Origin: Siniperca chuatsi
Taxonomy: Eukaryota > Chordata > Actinopteri > Centrarchiformes > Sinipercidae
Assembly (NCBI RefSeq): GCF_020085105.1
Contig: NC_058043.1
Coordinates: forward strand, 5,957,667 to 6,021,666
Reading direction: 5' to 3'
Length of the DNA: 64,000 nt
The notes beneath the pieces are model-generated. The model did not search any database. It was not told the DNA's origin and saw nothing but the letters and a program-made list of their open reading frames with translations. Shown piece by piece: positions 1 to 12,489 of this stretch (position 1 is its first letter; every line of letters begins with the position of its first letter). The translations under genes were made by a program, and so were the position numbers.

Positions 1-1400
1 CATTGCAACTAGGATGATTTGATAAGGGAACAATGGAAGTCGACCGGTATGTGTAGTGAGTGACTGATGAGGGAATGAGGTGCAGGTGAGGAGGTGGGCA
101 GGGAAGGCCAGGTAACTGCAGAGCAGATGAGGGAAGTGGGAATAGATGTGAAGATGGGTGGGTCAGTCAGGTGATGGGGAAAGGAGGGAAAGTCCGAGGG
201 CACCTGGTGGATGGATGGAAAATGGCAATGAAGGGGCCTGTGGGAATTACGAATGTGACAGGAGAGGAGGGACAGAGAGACAGACTGTGACTCTCCTGAC
301 GTTTTCAACATTTACTTCTGCACATCTTCCTTACAACCTCTTTTCTAACATCACACCGCAGCTTAAATATTTGTATCAATAAAATTAAAGAAGTAGTGTC
401 AACCAAAGCTGCACCCTTTTAATCCTTTGCGATGGATGAATTGGAAATGGTAACAACAACTGAAGAACCTTTAATCCCTGATATGATTCATGGGAATATT
501 TGGCGCCTAATGTGAACTAATACCCAACGGAAATGCTTCAGGTTTCAAATAAAATGCTCCAACAGCTTTTGGTGTGAAAGCAGAGCGGCGTGAGTCTAAA
601 GATGCCTTTGGGAAACCCAACGCCAGTCTGTGAGTCACAGTGTAATCCTGTCCAGGAAGCTTCCCTTTGTCTGCGTGTGAGCGTTCGAGCGCCCACGTAA
701 CCGGGATCTGCTTTCAACAGCAGAGATCACAGGCAGAGGATGAACAGATCAGAGCGAGACAAAAGGGCCTGTGAAGGGTTAAAAGTACACAAAGCATTCC
801 TCCTCTGCTTTTTTTTCCAGGGACAGAGAGAACATTTGCACAAGACTGAGGTACAGTGGTGGTCAGACACTGAACAGGGTTTTAAACTTCACACAGCCCA
901 AAGAAAACAGCAACGGATGAAATGTGCCGCGTAAGACATTTTACATGAATGTGGCTCTCTAAGGGGGACACACTGTAAGATGCCAGACAAACGGGACTCA
1001 AGATTCAACCTTTAAATTATTACTTCCCAGGATTATACTGTATCACTGAATTCTCAGGAGAACTGGGATATCTCGCCATAAATAAAGTTTTATTTTAAAT
1101 ACAAAAAGTGCAGGTAATTAATCAGAAAATCATGTTTTTAGTTACAAAAAATAGTATGAAATTTGTCAAATATGGTTTTCCCAAAATACAATTTCTCTAT
1201 CTACAACCACTAATTTCAAGGCTCCGTATTCAAGGCTGTACTTTAAATTAATATTCACATAAAGCCAGATTTCAGCTGTAAAAAAAGTAACAGTTATCAC
1301 AGGATTACTGTAATGTTGACTTTGAGTTCCCACAATTGAAAAAAACTGTATTTAGTCTCTAAAGTGATTCATTTACGTGTTGTTGTCACAGCAGAAAACG
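1..1400. other. Intergenic, no gene recognised
   Basis: Open frames here are short, carry no recognisable domain and are not bounded by paired splice sites that would join them. The first 300 bases are purine-rich on the plus strand. I see no convincing coding or RNA gene. Confidence 0.5.
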
Positions 1401-1410
1401 TCTACATGAC

Positions 1411-1434
1411 GGGTTAGGGTTAGGGTTAGGGTTA
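1411..1434. repeat. Short interstitial telomere-type repeat
   Basis: Four consecutive GGGTTA units, the vertebrate telomere motif, sit in otherwise ordinary unique sequence. At 24 bp the tract is too short to be a functional telomere. Such tracts can arise by end-joining repair or by chance. Confidence 0.85.
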
Positions 1435-2106
1435 TGTGTCAGGCTACACATGGTCAAAAGCTAAAGGTAACAACTTTACAAATGCCGTTTGTAAAATTAA
1501 CAGTTTAAAGAAGAAGTTCTCACCAGGGAGTGATAATTCTGCTGCTTAATTTCATTTTATTGTGTTTCCTTCAGGCTGCCTCTTTTATTAATTTCTTATT
1601 TTGTATTTTTGGTCATCGTTTTAATTGGTTATGATTTTTATTCACAATTTATAACAGAGTCAAACAGGGCTGAAACATGAGCGTCCAGTTGATCAGGGTT
1701 TTTTTTTATTGTGATTTGGGTGAACAGACCATTTAACCTTTACAGCTTACACATTCACAGCACTTCATTCATGGCGAACAGTCGGTGCAGTGACATGTGT
1801 GTGTGTGCATTTTGCTGAAGTCTTGTCGTCACAGTGAGGTTGCCAGGTTTGGTACCATCATGGCTGTGCAGTGACCAAAATCTCTGCTCACTGACTGCAT
1901 CTGGCAACCCATTATTTTAGCCAGAGCCACTGCACAGAAGTACTGGGCGGATGGACACGTTGTTTTGCGTCAAGAAATAGTTCCAGCATGTAACTCCCTC
2001 TAAGACCACAAATTGTTGTTTTTTTACATTTCTGTTTGTGTACAGATTAAACAAAAATGATACAACTTGTTAATTAGTGAGCTTTAGAGGTGTTGTATTT
2101 TTTTAA
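1435..2106. other. Intergenic, nothing recognised
   Basis: AT-rich sequence without a credible open frame, RNA gene or repeat that I can name. Confidence 0.4.
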
Positions 2107-2172
2107 CTCTGGACAGAGCCAGGCTAGCTGTTTCCCCCTGCTTCCAGTCTTTATGCTAAGCTAGGCTAACCA
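2107..2172. repeat. Fragment of a dispersed fish repeat (TAGCATAAAGACTGGAAACAG family)
   Basis: The segment reads GACAGAGCCAGGCTAGCTG, then TTCCCCCTGCTTCCAGTC and TATGCTAAGCTAGGCTAACC. The same words recur at 59140-59177 and 62165-62228, and in reverse complement at 29310-29400 and 32330-32400, so this is a dispersed multi-copy family within the window. From general knowledge it is very common in percomorph genomes. I cannot assign a superfamily. Confidence 0.7.
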
Positions 2173-2179
2173 CGGCTGA

Positions 2180-2790
2180 CGTAAGCTTTGTACTTAACAC
2201 CCAAATATGAGAGTGATGTCAAGCTTCTCATCTCACTCTCCGTTCCTGTTCATGTAACCCTGTTTAAAAACCTCAGACGTGTTGTTGATGCTTGACCTGC
2301 TCGCACTGTACGACCAGATTAAATGCAGGCTTTAGGAATGTGTGGGAATCAACCCCAGACCCTGTAAGTGATCTTCCCCCCCCAGTCTAGCCTCAGTCTG
2401 GTTCACTCCTTCCAATGGACTGTGGAGTTTGTTGACAATTGGATTAAAATATTACATAAATAAGATTAGGTAATACTTTGTGCAGAGAGGCTGACTGATT
2501 GGTGGTGATGTAACACTTTGCTGTCGATGCTGAAACAGCATTATGGTGACAGCTGGGATTATTGGACACGGTCCCTCAGTGCCTTGCTCAGCAGAACTCC
2601 AAACACTCGCTGCTGGCCAGAATTTAAGATCACTGAGACATGCCGGATTTAAGATAAATATTTAAACATTTTTAAAATATCTGAACATGGTATGTTTATT
2701 TGTGCCTTTAAGGTCTCTTAGGCACATACCATAGTTCTTTATTCTCTTATTTCTATGTAAAAGGGAGATTCTCATCAGATCATTTAGATC
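2180..2790. other. Intergenic, nothing recognised
   Basis: No credible coding frame, RNA gene or named repeat. Confidence 0.4.
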
Positions 2791-2794
2791 GGGG

Positions 2795-3178
2795 TTTTTG
2801 CTCGCTGTGATCATTCTTCCTGTTCATACTGGCCTTAAAGAGATCCCTTTACTAATGTGCTTCTAATCAAATCAAGTGATTCCAAAGTTTCTGTCTTTTT
2901 AGTACAAAATTCCTTTTTTGTGTCACTATCCCTCCACCACAGCTCAGCAAGGAAACACTGTCCAGGGAGACGAAAGAGGGAATTCTGTACTAAAAAATAA
3001 ACTTTGGATGACATCCACTTAACTAACTCAACGTAACTTCAGATAAACTTTGGAATAAACTTTGGCACAAAATAAGGACTGTGGATTTTGTCCATCACTT
3101 AGATTTACAAGAAGCACATTAAGAAGGTACCTTTTAATGGCCAGTATGAACAGTAGGAATGATCACAGCAAGCAAAAA
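2795..3178. mobile_element. Foldback or MITE-like element with about 70-bp inverted arms
   Basis: The left arm (2795-2864) and the reverse complement of the right arm (about 3110-3178) match over roughly 70 bases with a few mismatches. Both contain GCTGTGATCATTC, TGTTCATACTGGCC and TTAATGTGCTTCT-type words. The roughly 245-bp interior shares wording (CTTCAGATAAACTTT, GGACTGTGGATTTTGT) with 52480-52525, so it belongs to a dispersed family. No transposase frame is present, so it would be non-autonomous. Confidence 0.65.
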
Positions 3179-6100
3179 CTGTTTCAATGTACATATGGAC
3201 AAGTGTTTTAAGACTTGAAAAAACCTATTCTTTAAAAGTAGTATTTATCTAAGCTGAGGCTGCAGTCCAAGACCCTATAATGCAGAGTTACAGAATGAGG
3301 CCGTGTCTGTCTGTGATCTATGATTAGTGTTTTGTCTAATCGCTATTTACGCAAACGAAATTCTGAAACATCCACTTGTGGGTGTCCTGAAGACATTTTC
3401 AGATTGATTAAATTTCCTGGAAATTGTTGTCAGGGTCACAGATCAGAAAAATCTGTGTGTCATCTGCATAAAAGTGGAAACTGATAAACAACTGTAAATT
3501 TTTTTTGCAGTTAATGTATATGAACAATTTCCTATAAAAGTGAAAAAAATATCATAAAATCAGTTTATTTATGATTTATATCAGGGGTTTTCTAAGTCTA
3601 ACACTGTGTACCCCATTATTATTATTTGTCTTACTTTGGTAGATAATCACGCTCTAAGTTTTGGATTACCATAATGCTTTGGGGGATATAAACAGGAAGT
3701 ACAATGTTGCAAGGGTTCACTAGCTGTGGGCTACAACTTAAGCCAGTATTTTTAGCCTATATTTGTTTACATTTTGGTAAAGTTGCACCATTAAAACTAT
3801 GCCAAATTAGCTATTAGCAGCTCCTGTTTGTAATGTACCCATGAATGTACGGACAACTATCACTGTGTTACTTTGATACTGAAGAAAACTTAAAAACATG
3901 ACGATTCTCAGGCAAGTTCTGGAGTCATAAGGAGCGTCTTTTTTTAATAATTTGTAAGTGGACATTTATTCACAATGGACGGAGAAAATATATCTTCCAA
4001 AAGTGAACGTCACACTGAATGTAAAAATATGTGTTTCATGTCTGTGTTCAGATTTGACTGAATTATGACTGAGAAGGCGTACGATTTTTGACGCGAATTG
4101 CGTCAAAGGAGCACTAAGGGTTTTAAAGTACCTTAAAAGCCTCCATGAGCTGTGTGTAACATCCACTGCTGCAGCTCCAACTGCTGACTGTGTTGATAAG
4201 CAGTCCAAATGAACATGGCCAAACGTGTCTTTAATGGTGACAAAACCCAACACTGGGTGGTCACAATAAAGTCAGTGAGGTTGTGCAGCCCTTCACAACA
4301 AGTTAATCAAGCACAGCATACTGTATGTAATCAATCTGTCTGATATCAGATATAAATTTAAAGTAATGGAAACAAATGTCTGTATGTCTGACTAGAGCTT
4401 TCCCTACATTGAGGACAAAGGAGTGGTTCAGTGGTCGTCACCTCAACAGGTTCCAGTTTGTTGGCTGTGACTCAGAATATGAAGATGCATATTTCTGTCA
4501 GCTGCCTTTGTCTCAGAGCAAGCTTCAGCAGCTCAGAGTCCCAATAGGAACTTAGCAACACCCTGCCTTTAGCTAGAAGATAAGAGAAATTTACATAAAG
4601 GAATGTTAAACCTCTCCGTAGTCGTGGCTGTTAGTTACAGCTCTCTCTTCAGGGTCATTACGTAACCCATAATCCATCATGCACCACTTAGATTTTCAAA
4701 AGAATTGTTTGCTTGGGAGATATGCTTTATCACATTCTTGCTGAGAGTGAGAGGGAGGGAGGGAGGGAGAAGATGGATATTAATCTCATGTCTCATGAGT
4801 GTTAAGTACAGAGCTGGAGTCAGGATGTGGTAAGCTTTGCTTAGCATAAAGACTGAACGCAGGGGGGAAACAGATTGTAATCAAAAGATCATCATGAGAT
4901 AAATCTCTGCTTCATCTGCTTGACATTATATGTTTGTACTACTGTGTCGACTGCTCAGACATCTGCACTTCAAAGCTTTCCTGCCCTGTGAGAAGTAGAA
5001 AATAACTGAATTGAAAACTCTGATGTTTAAAGGTTATAAATTGTATCATCATCAAAGAATCTATGTTGCAGCTTCTGATGTAAGAAGAAATTAAACAACA
5101 AATAATTTTGTTTACTTAAATTAGACATTTAAATTTTACATAACAGCACACCAAGTATTTCAAATGGCATGTCCTTTTTAAAACTTTGTCTACTCGAAGG
5201 CAAATTCTCTTGTTTAGCTCAAAAATGTCATATTGGGCCTTCTGGTCCCAACTGACCCCGCAATTCCCCCATGAAGCTGTCCAGAACAGAACCAAACATG
5301 AGGTCTAATTCTGCAGGAACTTCATTATGGTGTAAATCCATGAATGCTACAAAGAGGCTTATACTGAGGAAAAGTGACCAACAGGATGAGTGAAAACAAG
5401 TTTCAGCGTGTGTTCTGTAAGAAGCAGATAATTACGATTTTCTAAAATCAGCAGACAATGACTCTTTAATGCCTTTCACATCTAACTTTCCATTTCTTAA
5501 TAAATGTTTGGAACAAAAAAATCCACAGATTCAGGAATTGTAAATTAAAAAGACTGCAGAACAAAAATACAAAAGCAAGTGATTCTGTTCTCTTCAAGTT
5601 AGTTTGAGTTCGAGCTCTGTTGGCGTTCTGGGGTTAGCAAGTTCAGCAGACTGAGGGATTAGGCAAGTAGTCTGTGTTCGTGTGTGCTGGCATGCTCTGT
5701 GATTGTATGTGTGTGTGTGTTTGTACTTCTGTCTTTGTGAGAACCAGTTTGAGTTGTGAAGGAGGACATTTTGTCTGGTCCTCACTTCTTCAAAGAGACG
5801 TTTTAGGTGCTTTAGGCTGCGGTCAGACAAACTTTAGCTCTATGAAAAAACACAGCTTTCCCAAAAAAAGTTAAACTTGGCTCAAGTTTTGCTGCAACAT
5901 GACATCATCTGGCAAGGCGCTGCGTTTCCAAATCAGTTTTTTCAGTGGCACTGGCTTTCACTTTCAACTTTCTGTCACCATTTTGGCGAGGAGGGGTTTG
6001 AGGGGAGGGGGCAAGGAGAGCGTGATTTATAATCTGTGTACTGGAGAGAACACAATAATACAATGGAGGTGAATTCAATTTCAAAACTGTAAGTCTGGAA

Positions 6101-7600
6101 AGAAACATTACAATTACATTTTTTTAAATACCTGTAGCCATCACACAGCAGCAGGAGCGACACAAGCGTCTCTAAAAATGGGGCTGTGTGGATTAAATTT
6201 ATCCAGTAAAGTTGTTTGGAACTGTTAATGCCAGACTTGTCCACGGGTGAGAGTGATCCCAGCTGTGTAACTACAACAAATGTTTGCCATGGAGACTGTG
6301 TTTTACCTCCCCAAAATTGACTGGAACGGTAATCCCCCCACCATGTGGATATGTGAATATGTGTGTGACTCACCAACAATAAACCCTAGCATCGGGTTAT
6401 ATATTTTCCTTGACCCACTATGAGCTGACATTACAATGGTAACGTTAGCTGAGAGAAAAAGTCAACCAGCAAGTTGCCCCTGTATGTAGATCCCTATGCA
6501 GGTAGCCATAATGGCTATTACAGGGAGCTAATTTCTGTGTTTGCTTCCGGTCATTCTCAGAGACAAGCATTTGAAAAGATTTGTGTAAAAATTATGTTTA
6601 TTTGGAAACCTGTAGGAGGCTCACGCAGCCCGTCCAGATATAAGTCATTTTGTGAGTCGTCACTGTCACGTTGAGAGTGTGACAGTCCAACTGCGTGCTA
6701 AAATATTACACATGACGGACAGCCAGACTGGGACAGATTTTACCTTGAGCACCTCCAGTCTTGGTAGCAGGAGGTGATTATAAGTCTGTCCCTTAGCAAC
6801 ACTGTTGACGGCACCATTGGCTTTTTGTCTGGATTCAGAGCAAACAAAAGCCTAAGGGACAAAAGAGAAGACTGGCAGGTAACCAGATGGGTCTGAAACA
6901 TACATGCGCACCAACGGTTTTACACAAAGAAAATTCAAGCACCAAACATTCATCTTCTCAATCTGCCTCCATCTGTCACCTCAAGGGGACAGATCAGAAC
7001 AGCAGAGTCACTTAGAGTTTCAGTCCACCTGTTTCTGTCTGCTTTACATTTCTCCTGTCATTATGCAATGTGAGCTGTAGGACATTTAAACTTTGTGTAG
7101 ACACCTTCTGGCTCTTCCTTTCTGTTTTCTTTTTCTTTAGAGAAATAAAATGTAAATGTACAGATTTAAAGGATAATTCTGGTTTATACGTGTTTGCTTC
7201 CTGCTCATGTATTTCCTTTTACTGTCTTGTTGAGGAGGGCAGACCTGACGTCTTTTCTGCTTCTTGCCTTCACCTGAATCCACTCGGTACACTGCTTGTT
7301 GATTGGCTGCAGGTCTGAATATCTCAGCTTTAACTTTTTGGACAAGGTGGCATATCACGGAAGTCGTCTGAAACGTCAAGCTGGATTTCATGATACATGA
7401 AAACATCTATGAGTACCTATTGAGAGATATGGGTAACTGTAACAAACAAATCTCAACAACGCATCATGTGGACCTGAGTGTCAAGCAAGCTGACTGGTTG
7501 CTCCAACTCCTGCCATGAGGCGGGTTCAAAACTGGGAAGAAAAAAACAAAAATGGTATAAAAGCTGTACGTTTTGCAAGATACAAGTATAAAAGAAACAG
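3179..7600. other. Long intergenic stretch, no gene recognised
   Basis: Several open frames of 60-130 codons occur on both strands, but none shows a known domain, a coherent exon structure or a plausible start context. The segment around 4140-4200 resembles part of the repeat family at 8928-9290 (CTCCATGAGC followed by CACTGCTGCAGCTCCAACTGC). A short GGGA-rich tract lies at 4750-4770. Nothing else is supported. Confidence 0.4.
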
Positions 7601-7609
7601 CCACATTTT

Positions 7610-8000
7610 ATTTTATGTAACCTTTATTTAACCAGGTAAAGAAAACAGTTGAGATAAAATCTCTTTTTCAGTGGTGACCTGGCCAAGAAGGCAGCAAAGT
7701 TATATACATACAATAAACACAAATAAGATACAAAACAATATATTACAAGAATAAAATCTAAAATCCATGCATCAACAACAGGGTTTAAATGAACACAGAA
7801 AGTGTTTGACAAAATTAATTATGCATTGAAGCAAGAGCATTTTGGAATAAAAACTTCAGTCAGCTTTTGTTTAAAACTGGTAAGAGTGATAAGGGAGGTT
7901 AGACTGAGTAGAGTGCAGGTCATTCCAAAACCAAGGGCCATAATAAAATAGACTCCTTTTTCCAGACTTAGTCTGCACAGCTGGTACTTTTAAGCCCAGC
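7610..8000. repeat. Dispersed repeat with the TTTATTTAACCAGG signature
   Basis: The sequence has the words CCTTTATTTAACCAGGTAAA, ATAAAATCTCTTTTTCA and GACCTGGCCAAGAAGGCAGC, which I recognise as a very common fish interspersed repeat. No coding capacity survives. The superfamily is uncertain; a retroelement tail is possible. Confidence 0.55.
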
Positions 8001-8927
8001 CTATTGTTGAATCATGAACATCATCAAACATGTTCACCTTTGTGCCGCCCAGACAAGCATGTTACAGCCTTCAGTCTTCTGAAGATCATTTTCTTTAACA
8101 AAATCTGTTGCAGGAAAACTGTGGGCAAGCTCAATTTGAAGAAAAAAAAAAACAGTTATACATCACAGACACATTTTGACTTTGTGTCTGTTTAACGGTT
8201 CTGGAGGGCAGTTACAAATTATCTATTTTTCTGGCGTTTATTTTGGAGGCTGAATATGTCACAACTTGTGAAATGAGCTCAGAGATCGCAGCTGGGAACG
8301 CTGTAGTTGCCATAATGTAGAAATAATCAAATCAAATAACTTCGGCAGTGAAAATGTTAATGAACCAAAACCAGGGTTTTGCTAGAAAGTGTTTTGTTTG
8401 GTGAGCATGTTGTAACAAAAACAGTTGTGTCCTTGAATGGAAGAACAATAGCGTCTTGATGACTAACTTCACACTATCAGAGGAAAATATAAAAACAGAT
8501 TGTAAAAAAAGAGTAAAAAGTGTACTTTAGACTCTGAAACGTTAATGTGTAAGAGATGGACTGAGCAGAGAAATAGAAGACAGATAGAAGGGAAATTTAC
8601 CGCAGAGGTAAGAGGAAATTGAGGCAAAAAGGAGGATCAGTTGAGTCACAGTCAGATGGACAGAAACAGATCAAGGTTGAATAATAACCAGAAAAATGGT
8701 CTCTTTTCTATAGTGCAGGGAGTTCTTTACATTCAGTAGAAAAAATGTAATGTGTAGAAAATGTAAAATAATGTACATTCCTAGACTCCACATCTCCAGG
8801 TTTTGGTTCGTTTGATATTTTTGAACATTGCTTATCCTTAAACAAAAATTGGCACTTAACTTCTCTATGTATATATTGTACATTATTTATTCCAACTTTT
8901 TTGATTAAAGGTGTTGAGACACCTTGA

Positions 8928-9384
8928 GGCAGCAAAGAATACAAGAAGTCTTCTAAGTTGATTCTTACCAACATAGTACATTAGAGTGCCTTTAATGCAA
9001 CAGGTTGCAGATCGCACCTCTTTACAAATCACACACTGAGGCTGCGATGATCTTGGTATCAAAAATTGTGTTGAGCTGTGTGTCACAGACACTGCTGCTG
9101 CTCCCACTGCCAAACTACAAGAACTGATATGCGATTCTTTACAGAACATCGACAGGTACCTGTCTCTTTCACCTCGCTTCACTTCAACTGTCCCGCTGTT
9201 TGTCTGCTGTTTGCTGCTGAGCAGGTAGAGTTCAGTGGGTTTATAAGGTTTTTTCTCAGCTGCCTGCTGTGACATATATGAGCTAGCTAGAGCTATGTCC
9301 GATGGAGCTGTTTCCAGAGGCTTAAAATTGCCTTGCTTGGGAACAATGCTGACCCACAGGTTTTGCCCGATCCACTTGTTTGTG
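8928..9384 (+). repeat. Dispersed repeat, copy A of a local duplication
   Basis: From GAGGCAGCAAAGAATACAAG onward this region is nearly identical to 10884-11245: GTCTTCTAAGTTGATTCTTA, CAGGTTGCAGATCGCACCTC, TGAGGCTGCGATGATCTTGG, then the GACACTGCTGCTGCTCCCAC block. The distal 60 bases (GCTTGGGAACAATGCTGACC and CAGGTTTTGCC) recur at 12337-12400. Related fragments lie near 4150, 41940, 47770 and 55870, so this is an interspersed family rather than a gene duplication. The open frames across it have no domain. Confidence 0.75.
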
Positions 9385-10150
9385 TACCGTAGGTAGTTTC
9401 GAGGTGAGAAGTCGAATATAGGACATATTTGGTGTTAAAGAGTCGTGAGAACATCACCTTGTTCCTTTTTAAAAAAAATAGTTGATGACTTTGGATTTTC
9501 GTGATTTCAGTGTCATGCAAGGAACAAGAAAAGTTTAGACAAACTAATAATTACAAAAAAATAATAATGAAAAACAATTTTTAAAGGTAACTTTAGTGAG
9601 CTCAGGCATGCTGTAACAACTCATGGTTGAGACGTGAGGTGTGTTGAGACGTCTTGTGTGCTTGTGACTGTGCACGTTAAATAAACACTGACTTTAACTG
9701 ACTTTACTTTTGGTGGGAAAAGTAAAGCATTATGAATTTGTGATGGGTGACACGCACACTCAGGTGTGTTTGTTTTAGTTAAGGTAGAAGATTCTTCAGA
9801 GGAAGAATGCATATGTGGGCCATGTACAGACCTGCAGAGCATTACTAACATTTGAATGTGACTGCATTCTCAGCTCAAAAATGCAACATGATGATACTAA
9901 TGCCAATGGACATGTTTTATACTGTTGATAAATGAGCTGAGTATGTAACGCATGTGGTAACACAAGTTATACTAAGTTACTGTGGACATAAATATAGCAT
10001 CATAAACAAAATTCCATTAATCTTCATTGTATTAAGGTGGAGGATTAAAAGAGAAAATCCAAACCATCTGCAGAACTGCAGAGTTGGTGATAATTATCTG
10101 TGGGTTTTCACATTACACAGTCATTTGATCCTTTGTTAATATAACATGAC
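9385..10150. other. Intergenic, nothing recognised
   Basis: AT-rich; short frames only, and no domain or RNA gene seen. Confidence 0.4.
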
Positions 10151-10570
10151 TAGGAGCTAGCGGCTCTGTGAGGTTGTACTTAGCCACAGAGGTGCTTTGA
10201 GCTACATGTTAACATTAGCATGCTAACATGCTCACAATCACAATGTTAACATGCTGATGTTTAGCAGGTATAATGTTTACCATGTTCACTATCTTAGTTT
10301 AGCGTGTTAGCATGCTAACATTTGGTAATTAGCACCAAACAACAGCTGGGGATGATGGGAATGTCACTAGTTTTGCATGTATTTGGTCATAAAACAAAGT
10401 ACAGGACAAAGTGGCATTTTGATGGCGCTAGAGGAAGAGTTAATTGATCACCAAAGTGATTACAGTTTATCCTTGTGTGAACCAAATTTCATGGTAATCC
10501 ATCCAATAGTCAACAGAAATATTTCAGTCTGGACAAAAGTGATGAACCAACACTCTGCTAACGTCTTCCT
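10150..10570. repeat. Dispersed fish repeat (GTTAGCATGCTAACAT family), copy 1
   Basis: The sequence is full of GTTAGCATGCTAACATTTGG-type palindromic words and continues with AGCTGGGGATGATGGGAATG, CTAGAGGAAGAG, CCAAATTTCATGGTAATCCA and TCCAATAGTC. A second copy lies at 19455-19815, and a reversed fragment with the CATGAAATTTGGTAC part lies at 35640-35890. No protein is encoded. Confidence 0.75.
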
Positions 10571-10574
10571 CTCT

Positions 10575-10880
10575 AGCTAAAATACTGATTAGAGCAGCTT
10601 TAAAGTAACATTTGGTGTTATTTTTATGTCAACTACATGGCTGATTGTTGTTAGACATTAATACTGAAACATTTAACCTGGATGGATTTAATGCCTATGT
10701 GCTGATTTTCAGTTTCATGTGTTTAGCAGCTTATTGTCTTTCTGACTGACAATCAAGTCTGTTCAAGTCTGTTTTTGGACATTTACATAATTGACACAAT
10801 GGAATCAACAGCTAAAGACAAGTAGTGGATAAACTTTTCAACTCAATCTTCTGCAGCAGATGTGAAAAAGAACAAACATT
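10575..10880. other. Intergenic, nothing recognised
   Basis: Short stretch between two repeats; no gene or named repeat visible. Confidence 0.4.
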
Positions 10881-10883
10881 AAT

Positions 10884-11445
10884 CAGAGGCAGCAAAGAAG
10901 ACAAGAAGTCTTCTAAGTTGATTCTTACAAACATAGTACATCAGAGTGCCTTTAATGTAACAGGTTGCAGATCGCACCTCTTTACAAATCACACACTGAG
11001 GCTGCGATGATCTTGGTATCAAAAATTGCTTCATTTTGCTACTTCAAGTACCTTAATTGTCTCCATGAGCGGTGTCATAGACACTGCTGCTGCTCCCACT
11101 GCCAAACTACAATAACTGACATGCGATTCTTTACAGAACATCGACATGTACCTGTACCTCGCTTCACTTCAACTGTCCCGCTGTCAGTATGCTGTTTGCT
11201 GCTGAGCAGGTAGAGTTCAGTGGGTTTATAAGGTTTTTTCTCAGGTGCCTGCTGTGGCAGAAAACAGCGCTAAGAGAGCGATGAGAGTGAACCAAAACAG
11301 TAAAGTTGTGGCCGGACAGATAAACAATGAGCTGAAACTCACTATAAATCTCCGTAAAGCCGAGGGGAGCTGCAGATTCTCTGAAGGTTCATCACTACGA
11401 GTGTCCCCTTTCACATTGTTTTCACATTGTCATTTGGGACATTGT
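10884..11445 (+). repeat. Dispersed repeat, copy B of the 8928 repeat
   Basis: It matches copy A from AGGCAGCAAAGAAGACAAGA through CAGGTAGAGTTCAGTGGGTT with scattered substitutions and one longer gap. It then continues with GAGAGTGAACCAAAACAGTA, GACAGATAAACAATGAGCTG and GAGGGGAGCTGCAG. That last block recurs at 41965-42060 and 56115-56215, showing the full extent of the family. Confidence 0.75.
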
Positions 11446-11572
11446 TAATATCAATTATAGTCGCTAAGTTAATCTACTTTTACATCCTTGTGCATAAGAA
11501 ATGGCATTGTGAAAGCCTGACCTACAAAATCCAATATACCTGTAATACTGTTTGTGTGCACATGCGCATGCA

Positions 11573-11574
<2 letters not shown>

Positions 11575-11639
<65 letters not shown>

Positions 11640-11640
11640 A
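11575..11640. repeat. (GT)n microsatellite
   Basis: An essentially uninterrupted GT dinucleotide run of about 60 bases. A second CA run follows at 11733-11760. Confidence 0.95.
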
Positions 11641-11732
11641 CATCTTCAGGTAAGTAGGGCCTGTAAAAAAAATCTAGCAGTGGGGTCCACAATGAATTTT
11701 AGAGAGTATAAAGTGAAGTAACTTGATGAATG

Positions 11733-11760
<28 letters not shown>
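11733..11760. repeat. (CA)n microsatellite
   Basis: Uninterrupted AC dinucleotides. Confidence 0.95.
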
Positions 11761-11764
<4 letters not shown>

Positions 11765-11987
11765 TAGCACAGTGTAGTGAAGTAGGTGACCTGGATACCA
11801 CTGTGATGTGAGGAGATGTGCTAACTGCCTCTCCTCCCCTCTATCTACCCTTCACATTCTGTCCTTCTCTGTGTCTCTTTCAGTGTCTTTCTGCTCCTCT
11901 ACCCCATTCTCCTGCTTCTTTCTTCCTCCTTCTCCAGATCCAGTGAAGAATGTATTTATCTTTGAAATTAATAAACAATATGAGAGC

Positions 11988-12245
11988 GTCCATCCATCCA
12001 TCCATCCATCCATCCATCCATTAGCTTGACCTATATTAGAGGGTTGCGGGGGGGCTGGAACCAATCCCAGCTGACATTGGGCGAGAGGCTGGGTACCTGT
12101 CAATCACAGGGCTGACACACAGAGACAGACAACCATTCATGCTCACATTCACACCTACAGGCAATTTAGATTTGCCAGTTAACCTAACCTGCATGTTTTT
12201 GGTCTGTCAGAGGAAACCCACACAGGCACAGGGAGAACATGCAAA
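11988..12245 (+). repeat. CCAT-headed fish LINE-like tail
   Basis: It starts with seven CATC units (11990-12020). It continues with CCAATCCCAGCTGACATTGG, GCGAGAGGCTGGGTACC, ACAACCATTCATGCTCACAT, AACCTAACCTGCATGTTTTT and GGGAGAACATGCAAACTC. I recognise this as one of the most abundant fish interspersed repeats, probably derived from a LINE 3-prime end; that class assignment is from memory. Confidence 0.65.
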
Positions 12246-12489
12246 CTCGAAATGTGCTCTAATTTGCACTAAGTGCTTGTCGGATTGTCGAACAGCATCT
12301 GAAACCCTGCTGAAACTGGGGGGGGGGGCATACAATTGCCTCGCTTGGGAACAATGCTGACCCACAGGTTTTGCCTGATCCACTTGTTTGTATCTAGTAG
12401 GGCTATAATATACGTGGAAACCATAAAGCTCCCAAACAGGAGACGTAAAAGAATGATAATTAGAGTGTTGCTGTCTCCAAAGAAAATTG

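Noticed and set aside
5975-6379. 134-codon minus-strand frame
   Set aside because: No domain, no splice partners, and repeat-like context; not supported as a gene.
11427-11657. Cysteine-valine repeat protein frame
   Set aside because: It is only the GT microsatellite translated.
11575-12020. Clustered short repeats considered as a CRISPR array
   Set aside because: They are plain dinucleotide and tetranucleotide microsatellites in vertebrate DNA without unique spacers.
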